NCBI RefSeq assembly: GCF_964340395.1
Contig: NC_135550.1
Location: 13,009,408-13,073,407, forward strand
Direction of reading: 5' to 3'
DNA from: Glandiceps talaboti
Taxonomy: Eukaryota; Hemichordata; Enteropneusta; Spengelidae
DNA length: 64,000 nucleotides
Below, piece after piece: positions 28,801 through 38,039 of the stretch; the first letter of the stretch is position 1; the number at the start of each line of letters is the position of its first letter. The position numbers and the translations under genes were made by a program. Under the pieces are notes generated by a model. It searched no databases. It was given only the letters and a program-made list of their open reading frames with translations, and was not told the DNA's origin.

Positions 28801-29367
28801 ATAACATTAGACACAAAAAGATAAGAAATTCTTTGTCTCATTGGCCTTCATGTCTGTTTTCTTCCCCACAGCACTGCACATATTTCGTCAAGGCATGACA
28901 AAAAGCGTATTCTGGCCAACATTTCGTTTGTGTTTGGGTCGAAGCAAACAATAAAATAAACCCCGACCGACCTACTCTATTTTCCGAGGCCATTTTATCG
29001 GAGACAAACAATGTTCGCCTATTATAAGCATATGATGACAACTATTCAATTAATAGCACATCAATTATCAAGGGAGGTGATTTATACTGCTTTACACCGA
29101 AAAGATGTTATGCCAGTAAAAAAATAAATACTTCAACTCTCACTTTGCTTCCAGACCGAAGTCATCCATCATGAAATCTTAATTATGTAAATGAGACTTA
29201 CCTTTATTTTGGCAATCTTCCTCCTTGGTGTATAACGTTCTATCCGGCGTTTTTACATGTCTTGATCTAAACGGTTTAAAGGATGACACATCTCTTGCGT
29301 AGGAGGATAGGTTATAGAAACTGTCATAAAAATTATCCGATCTTAAATCATTGTATCCGCTGGCCAT
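15506..29367 (-). CDS. HSPA12-like: HSPA12-like Hsp70-family protein, five exons, 651 aa
   Basis: Join of 29367-29202, 22452-22112, 20317-20096, 18403-18226 and 16554-15506. All boundaries are GT-AG and phases agree (1/1, 0/0, 0/0, 1/1). The total is 1956 nt including TAG, with no internal stop. HSPA12 proteins are atypical Hsp70s with an actin-like ATPase fold. Visible ATPase motifs are phosphate-1 A-M-D-I-G-T-S-F-S-G (about residues 73-82), V-P-A-I-W in exon 3, A-L-E-P-E-A-A-S in exon 4, phosphate-2 V-V-D-C-G-G-G-T-V-D-I-T-V-H across the exon 4/5 junction (about 298-311), and adenosine motif F-L-V-G-G-F-S-A-S-P (about 458-467). Length is close to human HSPA12A (about 675 aa). There is no signal peptide. 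The N-terminal ~60 residues are not conserved. The family is expanded in bivalves and other invertebrates, so a paralogue among many is likely. It appears intact. Confidence 0.93.
16555..18225 (-). other. HSPA12-like intron 4
   Basis: Donor GTAAGT reads from 18225 and the acceptor AG is at 16556-16555. The interior holds an antisense LINE relic (17060-18222). The 500 bases nearest the acceptor contain no recognised element. Confidence 0.85.
17060..18222 (+). pseudogene. Non-LTR retrotransposon relic with internal deletion
   Basis: Plus-strand order: endonuclease C-terminus with G-K-S-D-H-N-T (about 17080-17100), linker at 17307-17507 with K-R-Q-T-A-W and L-F-R-N-K-I-N-R-L, RT fingers at 17692-18000 with I-F-N-S-S-I-R-E-G and P-I-P-K-I, then a jump to S-V-P-Q-G-S and M-I-N-D-L at about 18010-18070, then N-N-M-K-L-N-P-D-K-T-K-E-L. 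The part of the palm between the fingers and the P-Q-G motif is deleted, and the catalytic Y-x-D-D is replaced by F-V-G-D. It is dead, antisense to the host gene, and ends against the exon 4 splice donor. Confidence 0.85.
18226..18403 (-). CDS. HSPA12-like: HSPA12-like exon 4
   Basis: The acceptor CATATAG ends at 18404 and the donor is GGAG|GTAAGT. It encodes A-N-L-V-S-K-D-T-P-N-Q-L-I-I-A-L-E-P-E-A and ends Y-M-V-V-D-C-G plus one base. 178 nt, phase 0 in and phase 1 out. Confidence 0.94.
18404..20095 (-). other. HSPA12-like intron 3
   Basis: Donor GTTAGT from 20095, acceptor AG at 18405-18404. Apart from an (ATT)n tract at 19663-19683, nothing recognised inside. Confidence 0.85.
19663..19683. 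repeat. (ATT)n microsatellite
   Basis: About seven ATT units, in intron 3. Confidence 0.95.
20096..20317 (-). CDS. HSPA12-like: HSPA12-like exon 3
   Basis: The acceptor TTAATTGTAG ends at 20318 and the donor is ACAAG|GTTAGT. It encodes V-I-D-P-K-L-K-L, then L-P-A-I-D-V-F, W-L-I-T-V-P-A-I-W and F-M-R-D-A-A-Y-K, the conserved HSPA12 order. 222 nt, 74 codons, phase 0 on both sides. Confidence 0.94.
20600..20930 (+). repeat. Repeat family B-related copy
   Basis: Contains GTTATGGTAAC, then a TTTTGGATTCTCTTGCGCAAAC block, GTTTCCATGGTAAC at 20700-20713, and a tail ending in a conserved GCATATCA block. The TTGCGCAAG-type block and the adjacent CCATGG motif recur, inverted, at 45280-45340. Confidence 0.6.
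21174..21229. repeat. (CA)n microsatellite
   Basis: About 27 CA units, at the end of a repeat tail in intron 2. Confidence 0.97.
21290..21600 (+). repeat. Repeat family B-related copy
   Basis: Aligns in the same orientation with 45105-45370: shared GATGACCTTGAATTTTGACTA, a GATATG(A/T)CG block, GTTACCAT and a GATGTT..GCTAACCAAA end. TGACCTTGA is at 21306-21314. Confidence 0.7.
22112..22452 (-). CDS. HSPA12-like: HSPA12-like exon 2
   Basis: The acceptor TTTCTAAAAG ends at 22453 and the donor is ACAAG|GTATGC. It encodes the phosphate-1 loop D-I-G-T-S-F-S-G-Y-A, then K-A-P-T-C-I-L-L, F-E-A-F-G-Y-E-A and F-K-M-V-L-Y-K-E-N-N-K. 341 nt, phase 1 in and phase 0 out. An in-frame ATG at 22480 lies upstream of the acceptor, but the phase match to exon 1 argues for splicing. 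Confidence 0.93.
22525..22837. repeat. Repeat family A ends, two partial copies
   Basis: A family A 5' end (AAACCGAATACCTTCCGTAAGG) lies at about 22529 on the plus strand. A 3' end in minus orientation (TTACCTTCCGTAAGGAAATG, then a CTGTCTGTC tract and the complement of the GAATTGATGCAG block) lies at about 22727-22810. Confidence 0.6.
22838..22880. repeat. (ATCA)n tail of the LINE
   Basis: About ten ATCA units, the short tandem 3' tail expected for CR1/L2 elements. Confidence 0.95.
22838..23745 (-). pseudogene. L2/CR1-like LINE 3' fragment with ATCA tail
   Basis: On the minus strand the frame begins close to the catalytic Y-A-D-D (codons at 23690-23679, F-I-Q-Y-A-D-D-N-Q). It is followed by W-M-I-Q-N-K-L-Q-L-N-D, G-K-T-E-V-L-L-I and A-R-N-I-G-V-T-F-D-D. 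At 23397-23167 it gives L-T-S-E-A-C-E-N-L-V-H-A-L-V-S and K-L-D-Y-C-K-S. A 3' untranslated end resembling CR1/L2 (GCACTATATAAATTGTTTGA on the minus strand) leads into a tetranucleotide tail at 22880-22838. It is 5'-truncated and frameshifted, and lies in the host gene's sense orientation. Confidence 0.8.
23760..23985 (-). repeat. Repeat family A module(s), inverted
   Basis: ATTTTCAGTAATTAGACTATAT, then TTTGGTACATACATT and AATTTGCATAC, the reverse complement of family A modules. Confidence 0.6.
24030..24810 (+). repeat. Repeat family E, copy 1
   Basis: Matches the reverse complement of 31580-32350 over most of its length. Shared blocks are GTAAAATCGGAATACG, GTAGAACTCATAGTCCAAAT, a GATAAAATCAAAGACA block, a GACGGCTAGTTA-like block, and TTTTTACAACCATACTTTAA near the end. 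Confidence 0.75.
26931..27690. repeat. 38-42 bp minisatellite, about 19 units
   Basis: Degenerate tandem units built on TCCTGCAGCTGACACACCCC, then TTTCAGCCTCAGGACAAG. A second unit type has TACATCTGACCGACACA in place of the CTGCAGCTGACACA core and alternates with it. Open frames through it are repeat artefacts. It lies in intron 1 of the HSPA12-like gene. Confidence 0.9.
29202..29367 (-). CDS. HSPA12-like: HSPA12-like exon 1, with start codon
   Basis: The ATG at 29367-29365 has a strong context (AACACCATGGCC). 55 codons plus one base, ending before GTAAGTCTC. It encodes M-A-S-G-Y-N-D-L-R-S and a tyrosine/serine-rich leader ending E-E-D-C-Q-N-K. The phase-1 end matches exon 2 exactly, and the sum of all exons is a multiple of three, which supports this distant exon. 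The leader has no family match, so this is the least certain exon. A TTTAACAG on the minus strand just upstream could be an acceptor for a 5' untranslated exon. Confidence 0.8.
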
Positions 29368-29459
29368 GGTGTTTGATACAGTGGTTTGGCCTCAGTTGCA
29401 ACATTAAACACTGTTAAAGTGAAAATATAATATAATATATAGTGTAAAGTAAATAGATT

Positions 29460-29845
29460 TGAACTATTGGTATTGATAGAAAGTTGTCATTTGTGGATAG
29501 GTCTGGCATCCATTTTGGAAAAATTCAGTCTTTTAAACGTAAATGTAAACGTCATCTTTTAGAAAATCGTTAGATTTGTTGTCGTTGTTCTTCTGGCTTT
29601 TGCCAATTTACTGCCTTTTGTATTCGTTTTATTCATTTGTATATTTACTTGGTATTTTTAATGTATATATTGTTTATTTTTATCTCGACAGTGTGTGAGA
29701 AGAGCCTTTGGCTCAACAGTCTATTGAGTTTAAATAAAGTGAAATAATAATAATAATAATTATTATTATAATTATAGTACATGATAATAATAATAATAAT
29801 AATAATAATAATCATAATCATAATCATAATCATAATAATAATACA
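29460..29845 (+). pseudogene. 3' end of a non-LTR retrotransposon with TAA-rich tail
   Basis: A short C-terminal reading, F-G-K-I-Q-S-F-K-R-K-C-K-R-H-L-L-E-N-R, then a stop near 29571, is typical of LINE ORF2 ends. A ~170-base 3' untranslated region follows, then AATAAAGTGAAATAATAATAA, passing into an AAT-type microsatellite. Confidence 0.65.
29743..29845. repeat. (AAT)n / (ATC)n microsatellite
   Basis: AAT, ATT and ATCATA units, grown from the LINE tail. Confidence 0.95.
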
Positions 29846-30149
29846 TCAGAGCAGCAAATTGTGCAAACCATACATTACATAGGAAACTTCATTTAAAAAA
29901 ATAGAATTTCACAGTTCATCCCTAATGCACAGCTTGAACGAATGGCAATGCGAGATCATAATGTTATCATGGTGTTTTAAGCGTTTACATTACCTGAGTT
30001 GGGAACTTCAGATCTGTAAGCTCGGTCACACACAATGCAGTTGACGGTGGAAATAATCGGAATAACGGTTAACACCCATCAGCTGCTATTTACAGTTTGC
30101 TATAATGTACGAGGGCGATATACTGTTGAATTGCTCTTGTGGTGCGATC

Positions 30150-30520
30150 CTCATTCTAACTGTGATTGGTAGAAAACTGTTTGTTTAATGTACTAGTAGA
30201 AAGCCCAATTGGAACTCCTTAATCAGTACACAACCCCTCAATGCCGACATTAAGACATAAAGTAACGATCTCTGAATTGCCATATATGGCATAGTTGTCC
30301 TCACCTTGCTAATGGGGCGTTCTCCTGACAGTAGAATTTTGATTGGTGGAAAACTGTTTTGTTTTACCATGTACCAGTAGATATTAAGTCAAACGGGACA
30401 CCTAAACTGCGGACAGTGGGACACAAAGCGCCGATCTGTGAATTACACAACCGTATATTTCGACACAGCTTCGAATTATTCAAAACAACATTATTCCAAG
30501 GTGTCAAAATTAAACATGTA
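30150..30520 (+). repeat. Tandem duplication, ~179 bp period
   Basis: TGATTGGTAGAAAACTGTTT at about 30163 and TGATTGGTGGAAAACTGTTT at about 30341, with similarity continuing through GTAC(T/C)AGTAGA and CGATCT(C/G)TGAATT. No coding sense. Confidence 0.65.
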
Positions 30521-31079
30521 AGTATTTATATTCAATCTATCATTTATATATCTTGTTAAAATCTACACGTAATGTGTTTCGAAATTCTTTAAATATAAGC
30601 GCTACAGTCAGTACTACGATCAGGGGCGACGGGCAATGCTAGTAATAAGTTTGGTACTAAAGTTGACTTTGAGTAAGAAATAAACAAAGAGACATTGATT
30701 GCTTTTACATTTACCTTTTAATAAGTAGTATTATATAATTGCATTTGCTAATAACAATCGACCAGTAGTCTGTGTAGTGTATACGACTCTCAACGCGCGG
30801 TTTCAGAGAGCCATATAGTGCTGCAGCGTGCAGAGGCCAAAAAAGTGGCCAAGTTTTTGAGATACCACAACCGGAAAAGAACTACCATATTACATATACC
30901 AAACTCTTCATTACAGTCTCACGAATATGGAAATCCGTGATGACAGAGTCAAAAAAAATTATTACAAATTAAATTAGAGCACATTTTCTAACATGGTGTC
31001 GGAAGACTCGGACCAACATTTATTCGAGGATAAAATAAAAGTAATATGCACACTTTAAATTCCACAACATTTTGTACAT
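30521..31079. other. Unassigned stretch
   Basis: Nothing recognised between the 179-bp duplication and the family A modules. Confidence 0.35.
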
Positions 31080-31460
31080 ATATCAACCGTAACTAAGCAC
31101 ACATCCTAAAAAGCTAGTTGAGATAGTGTTTAGCTTGTTTTAATTAGTAATTTACATAATAATGATTTTCAGTATTAAGGCAATTTCTAAAGAATGCCCA
31201 ACATTTGGTACGTACCCTAACCATTATAAACACACATGTGCTATTAAGTCTGTTGGCGTGGTATTTAGTTTTAATGAGTAATTTGTATAATTAATGATAT
31301 TTGGCAATTAAGCTGTATCTGTAAAATGCAAGGTTCAACTCTGGTATTATTTGGTACATATATCAAAAATGACAAAGCACACATATCCTACAAAGCCTGT
31401 TGTATAGTTTTAAGTTTTAATAAGTAATTTGTATAATTATTCACTTTCGGTAATAGACCA
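31080..31460 (-). repeat. Repeat family A modules, three, inverted
   Basis: Three successive ~130-150 bp units on the minus strand, each with TTTGGTACATA-like, AAAGCACACAT, AGTTTTAAT(A/G)AGTAATTTG and TAATTA(T/A)T blocks. The ends of the element are not present. Confidence 0.7.
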
Positions 31461-31579
31461 TTACCCGTCTCGCGGGAGACGCCATTGAGTGCATAGCAAC
31501 CACATTCGGGTGGTCAAGCTGAAGTGTCAACCGCTTAGCAACACCATTGTTCTCGACGTCACGTACAGTGCAATACGTA

Positions 31580-32350
31580 TGATCATGGAAGTATACTTCC
31601 ATGGTATGATAGATCAAGGGAAGCAAACTTTTAAAGTATGGTTGTAAAAACGATGTGCGTATGTACAATTCATAACTAGCCGTCAGACGTGACGGTGATT
31701 TTTGGCCGTCTGGGCGCAGGTGAAGAGCGGTTGAGATTGACAGTTTCAACATGAACTTGAAAATATTACTAGAGTTGGATCCACTCGAGGATCGCAGGCC
31801 CTATGGTTGAAAACTTGCATGTCAGGTCGCGAATATTGTATTCCTATTTTTAAACAACGTCTAAAATTTGTTACAATGTCATAACTTTTCCATAGACTTT
31901 TTATACGTCGCGTAGCGTCGTCTAAAAACCAACACAACAACGTGTACGCGATCACTTTACTGTATAACGTGCTGTTAATAGTTGGCAATGATGTAATTCT
32001 TAGTCCGTAATTCGTCAGCTAAATTCGTCAGGGTCCGCTAAAAACTTTAAAATCGGTTGAGAATTTTTTTCGCTGTCTTTGATTTTATCATATACATTTA
32101 TAAATGAGCTATATATATGCATTTAAAATTAAAATTTAGAGATACTATGTCGTTTTATTTTACGAATTTGGACTATGAGTTCTACAACATGTTCATCGAA
32201 CTCAAGTATAAACATGGCTGACACGTACACGTGTTTCACGCATCGCCGGTGATTCCCAATTCTAGTTCCTGACGATCGTATTCCGATTTTACTCTAAGTT
32301 ATCTTCATACAGTACTAGTCTAGTTCATGACGACCGTATTCTGATTTTAC
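31580..32350 (-). repeat. Repeat family E, copy 2
   Basis: Inverted relative to 24030-24810. It includes a perfect 20-bp palindrome at 31584-31603 (CATGGAAGTATACTTCCATG) near one end. Confidence 0.75.
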
Positions 32351-32458
32351 TCTACGTTATTAAGGTAGGGTAAAATTGGAATGCGGTCGTTGGGAACTAG
32401 ACTGGTAGATATTGTATTAAGATAACATGTGGTAAAATCGGAATACGATTGTCAGGAA
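32264..32458. repeat. ~195 bp palindrome at the end of family E
   Basis: Left arm AGTTCCTGACGATCGTATTC and onward pairs with the right arm ending GAATACGATTGTCAGGAACT. Each arm holds two copies of a GTTC.TGACGA.CGTATTC.GATTTTAC motif. The centre is near 32360. Confidence 0.8.
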
Positions 32459-32782
32459 CTGACTATGATTTCCCGATCTGTGACGATAATTAAGAACTTT
32501 TCAATTCTGAACTCTAGGACCGAAACGGGACATTGGCACTCTAAAAATGTGTAAGACTTTTAGCTTTCGTCCGTATTTGTCAACAGCGTAAATGTCAACG
32601 GTTCATAAGGGCTTACGGCTGGTGGATGTGTAGTACTACGCCACACTTCATGTGCATTGTATTCTAATATACTTATATTGAATATTGGTGACGGGAAATG
32701 TTTCCACCATGTACATGTGTACTAATAATCAAAACTACTCGATTTTGCTTGTCATTAATTACCATTTCTCAAGATTGAAATA

Positions 32783-32971
32783 TTATAGCCATCTAGTATG
32801 CTGCATAAGTTTGGCACTGACAACGTATTCCCAGAAATGACAGTCAGTTCGGAAATATAATGACAGTGTGACACTGGCGTATTTTTCTTTTAACTTGATG
32901 TTTGTTGACACGCTATATTTTCGCAACATGCTCTTTAGTTCGTGTACTTTTAATTTTTCAATGTCTTCCAT
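32783..32971 (-). pseudogene. Possible SAP-like motif fragment
   Basis: The ATG at 32971 opens M-E-D-I-E-K-L-K-V-H-E-L-K-S-M-L-R-K-Y, which resembles helix 1 and the turn of a SAP DNA-binding motif. The second half does not follow the pattern, and the frame ends after 62 codons. It could be an exon of an unseen gene, a transposase fragment, or chance. No flanking exons were found. Confidence 0.25.
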
Positions 32972-33129
32972 GATGACTTAGGATTGTAGATGGTCAGAAA
33001 CGGTAGTATTTTTTTCAGACTAATGCATTGACTTTCATATGAACAACATGGCCACTCCGCAAAGCTTGACCTCCGTAGCAACCGTTGCTAGGTTATTTGC
33101 ATATCTCGTGAGATCTGCCGCGAGACGGA

Positions 33130-33440
33130 AAATACTTTATTAGGCTATATCTTAGGAATGCAAACTTCCAATCTCATTTAACTCGGTGCATACAACAACC
33201 ATAACAAACGACACATGTTTGATGTAGTTGTTTACGCGGTTTTCCGTTGTGATGTTTAGTTGCATAAATAATCATTGTTGTTAATTAGGCAATATCTTTA
33301 CAATGCAAGCTTTCTATTTTAGTGTATGCATTGATTGGTAATATAAGTGCATGTCATGATATGTCCTTTAAAGCTAGTTGATGTAGATTATACTCGTGAT
33401 GACTAATTTACATTATTAAATAATTATTGATAAGGCAAAA
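33130..33440 (-). repeat. Repeat family A modules, inverted
   Basis: Units with GGCTATATCTTAGGAATGCA, CATAACAAACGACACATGTT and GGCAATATCTTTACAATGCA, the reverse of the family A module. Confidence 0.6.
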
Positions 33441-33560
33441 AAAATAGTGTGGTTCCGATTACGCTCAATATTAGTATAGGTGGGGTAGGTAGATTTTATA
33501 TTCTATTTTATTATATATTTTTTTCATGTGTGAATGTCTAGTTCAGGTTTTCCATTGTTT
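33440..33560 (+). repeat. Repeat family D copy 2
   Basis: TGTGGTTCCGATTACGCTCA and the GGTAGGTAGATTTT block are shared with 14895-15010. Confidence 0.75.
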
Positions 33561-34400
33561 TGAAAATGGTCTTTCTGTTCTTTATTTCTTCCTATCCGCT
33601 GTGATACTGTCTATGTTTCCATGACTTTAGTCATATAGTATTCTATACAATGCTCCTTCTGTCGCTTCCTGATATTTTTTGTGACGAGCTGTCAGTTTTT
33701 TTGGATGGTGTATATCGACTTCAGTCTATAAGGAATTTGTTTTCATATATTTTGTTTCGTATTAGATATATCAGGTTATGAGCAAGATAGTGTACATGTC
33801 TGATTCATTACATTATTGATGAGAACTTTTGTATGGAAATGAATGCCAACCCTTTACCAAGTGCTCTTTTTCTATTAAAGTGTTTCCATTTTTTGTAAGA
33901 CGACAAGTTTTTGACAATTTTGCTTTGTTCTATTTCTTTGAACCATTTTGATAATTCTGTCCTGTCTATTTGTTACTCTTCTTAGATTTGCAGTAAAAAA
34001 GTTGTTTTTGAAATATTTTTTTTTTCTATTTTTTTTTACCCAAACTGGTTGATTAATTTCCAGTTTACAGTTATAGATACCGGTTTATGGTTTGCCGTTT
34101 ACTTTTTGAGGATGTGGGGGCACATTGGTTTGTGAGCAATGAATGTTACCTAGACATATTCCCACCTGGTTTTGCGCATATGGCTAGATGAATCAAGTTG
34201 GGCACTGGTTTTGGCCTGTGTTATACATTTAGTCTGCAGAGCTTTTGCTGAATGTGTATATTTCATTTTGTTTCAGGTTAATAGTTCTGACGGATACTGA
34301 ATTAATTTGTTTCCCTATGTTGCACATGCACATACTAAGGTGTGGTACATCTGCATGTACATGTATTTCAATTAGTTCAAGAAACCAACTGCTTATGAAG
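33561..34400. other. Unassigned T-rich stretch
   Basis: No gene or repeat recognised. Confidence 0.35.
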
Positions 34401-34821
34401 TCTGTTAAGGGTGACCCTGTTTTTCCTCTGTTTCTCTATAATACCCTACGTACCCAAATTTTTACGTCCGACATCGACATTTAAAAAAAATTGTCCGCCC
34501 TTAACATTTTGTGGAGCAGCGCCCTCTCTGGCAAAATAAGAAAGCGTCTGGACTGTCGACGTCATCTATATTCATGGCAGCGGCAACGACATTTGTTCAT
34601 GAACAGAGCATTTTTTCATGACGAAAGTTGAGAATATGCCAATTGTGAGAACCTGGGAAAATGTAAATATGTTATCAAAAATCTAATTAAAAAGCCGATA
34701 GAGAGAGAGAGTAAATCCGAGGCAGAGGAAAATGAAGATGATTGTTTATTTTTTTATTTGAAAAGAAAACGACCGACCGACCAATAGTTGCTATGAAAAA
34801 GTAATTCTTTTGAGAAACATA

Positions 34822-35448
34822 GCACTGTTAAATATTTTACCCACAATTCCCTCTGATTTGTACTCTCACACGTAAGCTTCTTCAATTCAGACAAATCTCA
34901 CCAGTATACAGGGTTCTGTAGAAACATTTTTGTCATTTTCAAATCGTACTTTTGTAACTCATGAGTTTTTGAATACCCAGTTTCATTGGTTCAAATATCA
35001 ATTATCTCTTGTAGAAGGAGATGGCAATTTTATAAATATTTAAATAGACTTTCTTGAAAGGCATGCAGAATATTTCCAAGGAAACTAAGGAAAATATTTG
35101 CACCTTATTACTTCACCAAAGATATTGATTTCTCTGAATAGGTATAACAAAAGAAATTTACATGTTAAAACTCTCTACACAGACTGACTACCCAAGTTTG
35201 TGATTACTTGATGTTGGAAAGTATATTATTCAAAGCACGTGTTTCATTTTGTTTTTGGTACATTTTTATTCAAAATTTGAAACTGTATTTTTTAATCTCA
35301 ATCGTACTTTTGCTACACATTATTCATTATTATATGTAATTGTTATATTTTAAATGTTAGGAAATATTGCTTCTCTTTGAAGTTATAAAATAAGGAACAT
35401 TCACGCATACAAATCAGAGAGAGTTGTGGGTAAAATACTGTACAGTGC
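34822..35448. mobile_element. MITE-like element with ~40 bp terminal inverted repeats
   Basis: Left end GCACTGTTAAATATTTTACC (34822 on), right end the complement of GCACTGTACAGTATTTTACC (ending 35448). Pairing continues through CCACAA and CTCTGATTTGTA. ATA flanks both ends. AGGGTCACCCT just outside the right end and AGGGTGACCCT at 34408-34418 may mark a larger element. No transposase inside. Confidence 0.7.
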
Positions 35449-35969
35449 ATAGGGTCACCCTATTAGTTATCGCCACTTTCTTTCTGTGAAACTTAGTTTC
35501 CTTAGTTGATTTGTTGCCTTAATGTTTGTGGACCGACCGATAAAAAATTTGTTAATTTGATGCGATGTTGTTTTAGTTCAAGGAAGAGTACTACCGAGCT
35601 GAATTGTGTTTTTTTGTCAATTATCGATGCTTAGTATTCACTCTTCTCTTCAATAGTTTAATTGTTTAATTTCGATGATTGATATAAATGTCTATCTTCT
35701 CAGCAACGCAAGTTGTTTAGCATGTAGTTGTTTCCTTGTCTGTGTTGGTGTGTTTCATCCTCTATGTTATGCTTAAGCAACGGTATCGGATGGGATTATT
35801 GACGCTTCTTCCTCAGAGGCAATATGCCACTACTAAGCATTTTCATAATACTGCATTATACCCCTCTTCATGAAAAGCCTGACCTCAGCTCAGGTTTGAC
35901 CTTGACCGTATATGTAAAAGATCATCTAACCCATGGGTTAGATGAAATAAATCACCGACTGTCTATGCT
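35449..35969. other. Unassigned stretch
   Basis: Holds one TGACCTTGA at 35897-35905. Otherwise nothing recognised. Confidence 0.35.
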
Positions 35970-37490
35970 GAATTTGTAACATACCTTCTAAGAGTATTCT
36001 TAAATTTGTTTTTACTATTCATAGATCTTAATAGATATGGTAACTTATTTCAAATCTTAGCTCCATGATAACTAACAGAGAAGTGGCCTAGTCTACGTTT
36101 CCTTGTTGGTACAAGGAGGAGTGAATTTGTCACAGACCTAGTGTTGCAAGAATGATTTGGAAAGGAAAAATAGTCTGTGAAACTGTGAGGTAAATTTTCT
36201 AAAAAATAAATGATGTATAAATAACGCCACTTGGTATTGGAATTGTTCATATTTGTTCAAAATATTTAGGAGCCTAAACAGAGGTTCACTTGGTGTCTGA
36301 AACCGACTAAAAGTTTTCTTCAAAAGTTTTTGAACAGGCAGCAAAGTTGTGGGGTAGGTGCTGCCCCATACCTCTAGACAGTATGAGATTTAGGGAAGAA
36401 TAAGTTAGTTTGTCAGTAAAACCAAGCTATATTTAGGAACAAAGTGGAGAAGTTTGGCGATGGGACCAATTTTTGGACTGATCTTAGCACAGACGTTCCT
36501 AATATGGTACTTCCAAGTTGGATGACTGTCAATCTCAATTCCTAAATGTGTAACATGATCCACCTCATTAAAGTTTATAGTTTTAGTGTTGATTTGAATT
36601 TTCCCCAACCTTTGAAAAGACTTTTGATGGGAGAAAAAGATTATTTGTTTTTTCTTGACTAATGGTAGGCCTATTTGCAGAACACCAATTCACTATATCA
36701 TAAAATTTAGTATTTGCTTCTTTGATGTTCACATTGTCCGTAAAAGCGTGGAAAATCATCAGAATCATTAGCAACAAGCTTCGATTTAAAATATGAAGAA
36801 CAATCAGGAAGGTCATATATATATAATAAAAATAAAACAGGTCCAAGGATGGAACTCCATCGGTAATAACATTCAGAGTAGAAGTGTGAATACCTATATT
36901 TACAAACTGTTTCCTATTTGTTAAATAACTTTTAAAGCAATTGAGAGGGACACCCCTAATTCCATAAAGGATGGTGTGATCGATAATATCAAAAACCTTA
37001 GATAAGTCAAGAAAAATGCCTAGCACCACATCGCCTTCATCAACTCTTGTAGAACTTCGTCAAGCAAGCTAATTAAGGCTAGTTTTGCGCTATTAATTTT
37101 CCAGAAACCATATTGATGTGTATAAATCCAGTGAATATTTGTCTAAAAAGAAATCAGCTGCCTATAAACCCTTCCTCGAAAATGTTACTAAGCTGAGGCA
37201 GTATTGAAATATGTCGATAATTACCTAGATCATAAGGAGAATCCGTTTTATGAATAGGAATTACTATAGTCATTTAAGTGGTTTTGGAAAATACCTTGTT
37301 GAAGTGAAATATTAATAATGTGACACAAGAGTGTTGCAATAGCACCAGCACCACCACATAATAAACGCGCAGGAATATTGTCACACCAGTTTATTTTGAG
37401 GGATCAAGTGACATGGTTTCATTTATGACGTCCTGTTTATCTACTGGATGTAAAAAAAAAGTGTTTTGTTATGAGAAAAACTCGTATAAT
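35970..37490 (-). pseudogene. Non-LTR retrotransposon RT to C-terminus, decayed
   Basis: Minus strand. The fingers region at about 37480-37040 has an I-P-I-H-K-like block and a degraded N-Y-R-x-I-S block in mixed frames. At 37029-36583 are G-I-F-L-D-L-S-K-V-F-D-I-I-D-H and F-K-S-Y-L-T-N-R-K-Q-F-V. The G-V-P-Q-G-S motif is reduced to G-V-P-S, and the Y-x-D-D position reads F-T-D-N. At 36608-36405 is the thumb (H-L-G-I-E-I-D-S). 36344-36050 carries the family C-terminal tail (P-L-F-R-L-L-N-I-L-N, then C-N-T-R). It is clearly dead. Confidence 0.8.
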
Positions 37491-37523
37491 TTATGTAGTC
37501 AATTCCTAAATGTGTAACATTTC

Positions 37524-37712
37524 AAAACCATGTGAGTAGTTCTTTTTACCACGTAAGTAGTTTTTAATTATTTCATGGAAGTAATTTTTTAACATGGGAG
37601 TAGATTTGTTTTACCATCATGGTAGTATTGTTTTTACTGTGTACTTTTTATTTCATGGGAGTAGTTTGTTTACCATGCTAGTAGTTTTTTTTACCATTGG
37701 AGTAGTTTTAAG
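37524..37712. repeat. Degenerate short tandem repeat
   Basis: Loose repetition of an ACCATG(G)GAGTAGTTTTTT-like phrase, at least seven times with variable spacing. Confidence 0.6.
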
Positions 37713-37719
37713 TACTAAA

Positions 37720-37925
37720 GCCTTAAGTACGTCTTTTCCCATATCAGTGCCGTACTCTGGCTTAAAACCAGACTGATTCTTGTAGAAACAGATAGACAAC
37801 CAAACTCTCTCCAGAAGGTTCGATGCAGTAGTTGCCACAGCTACAGGACAATAGTTTGATTTATCACAGATGTCACCACCATGGTCTTTAGGAATTGAAA
37901 CTAAAACAGCACAAAACCATGTAAA
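37720..37925 (-). pseudogene. RT fingers fragment of another LINE
   Basis: On the minus strand: V-S-I-P-K-D-H-G-G-D, S-N-Y-C-P-V-A-V-A-T and Q-S-G-F-K-P-E-Y-G-T-D, the conserved blocks before the RT palm. It differs from the neighbour at 35970-37490, which has its own copy of this region, so it is a second family. Confidence 0.75.
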
Positions 37926-38039
37926 ATAGTGGTGAAACACATGGATATCAACAAATTGTCGCACTCTAGCCCCGTGCGTGCTATTCGAATCCCTGTTCCA
38001 CCAGCAAGTTAGCCCCGTGGGTCCAAGTCTATGCATGTC

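Larger units (their letters stand above)
22453..29201 (-). other. HSPA12-like intron 1, 6.7 kb
   Basis: Donor GTAAGT from 29201, acceptor AG at 22454-22453. It carries family A ends, a sense-oriented L2/CR1-like LINE, a family E copy and the CTGCAG minisatellite. The stretches 24820-26930 and 27690-29200 hold only weak repeat traces. The 98-codon open frame at 25606-25902 has no recognisable domain. Confidence 0.85.
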
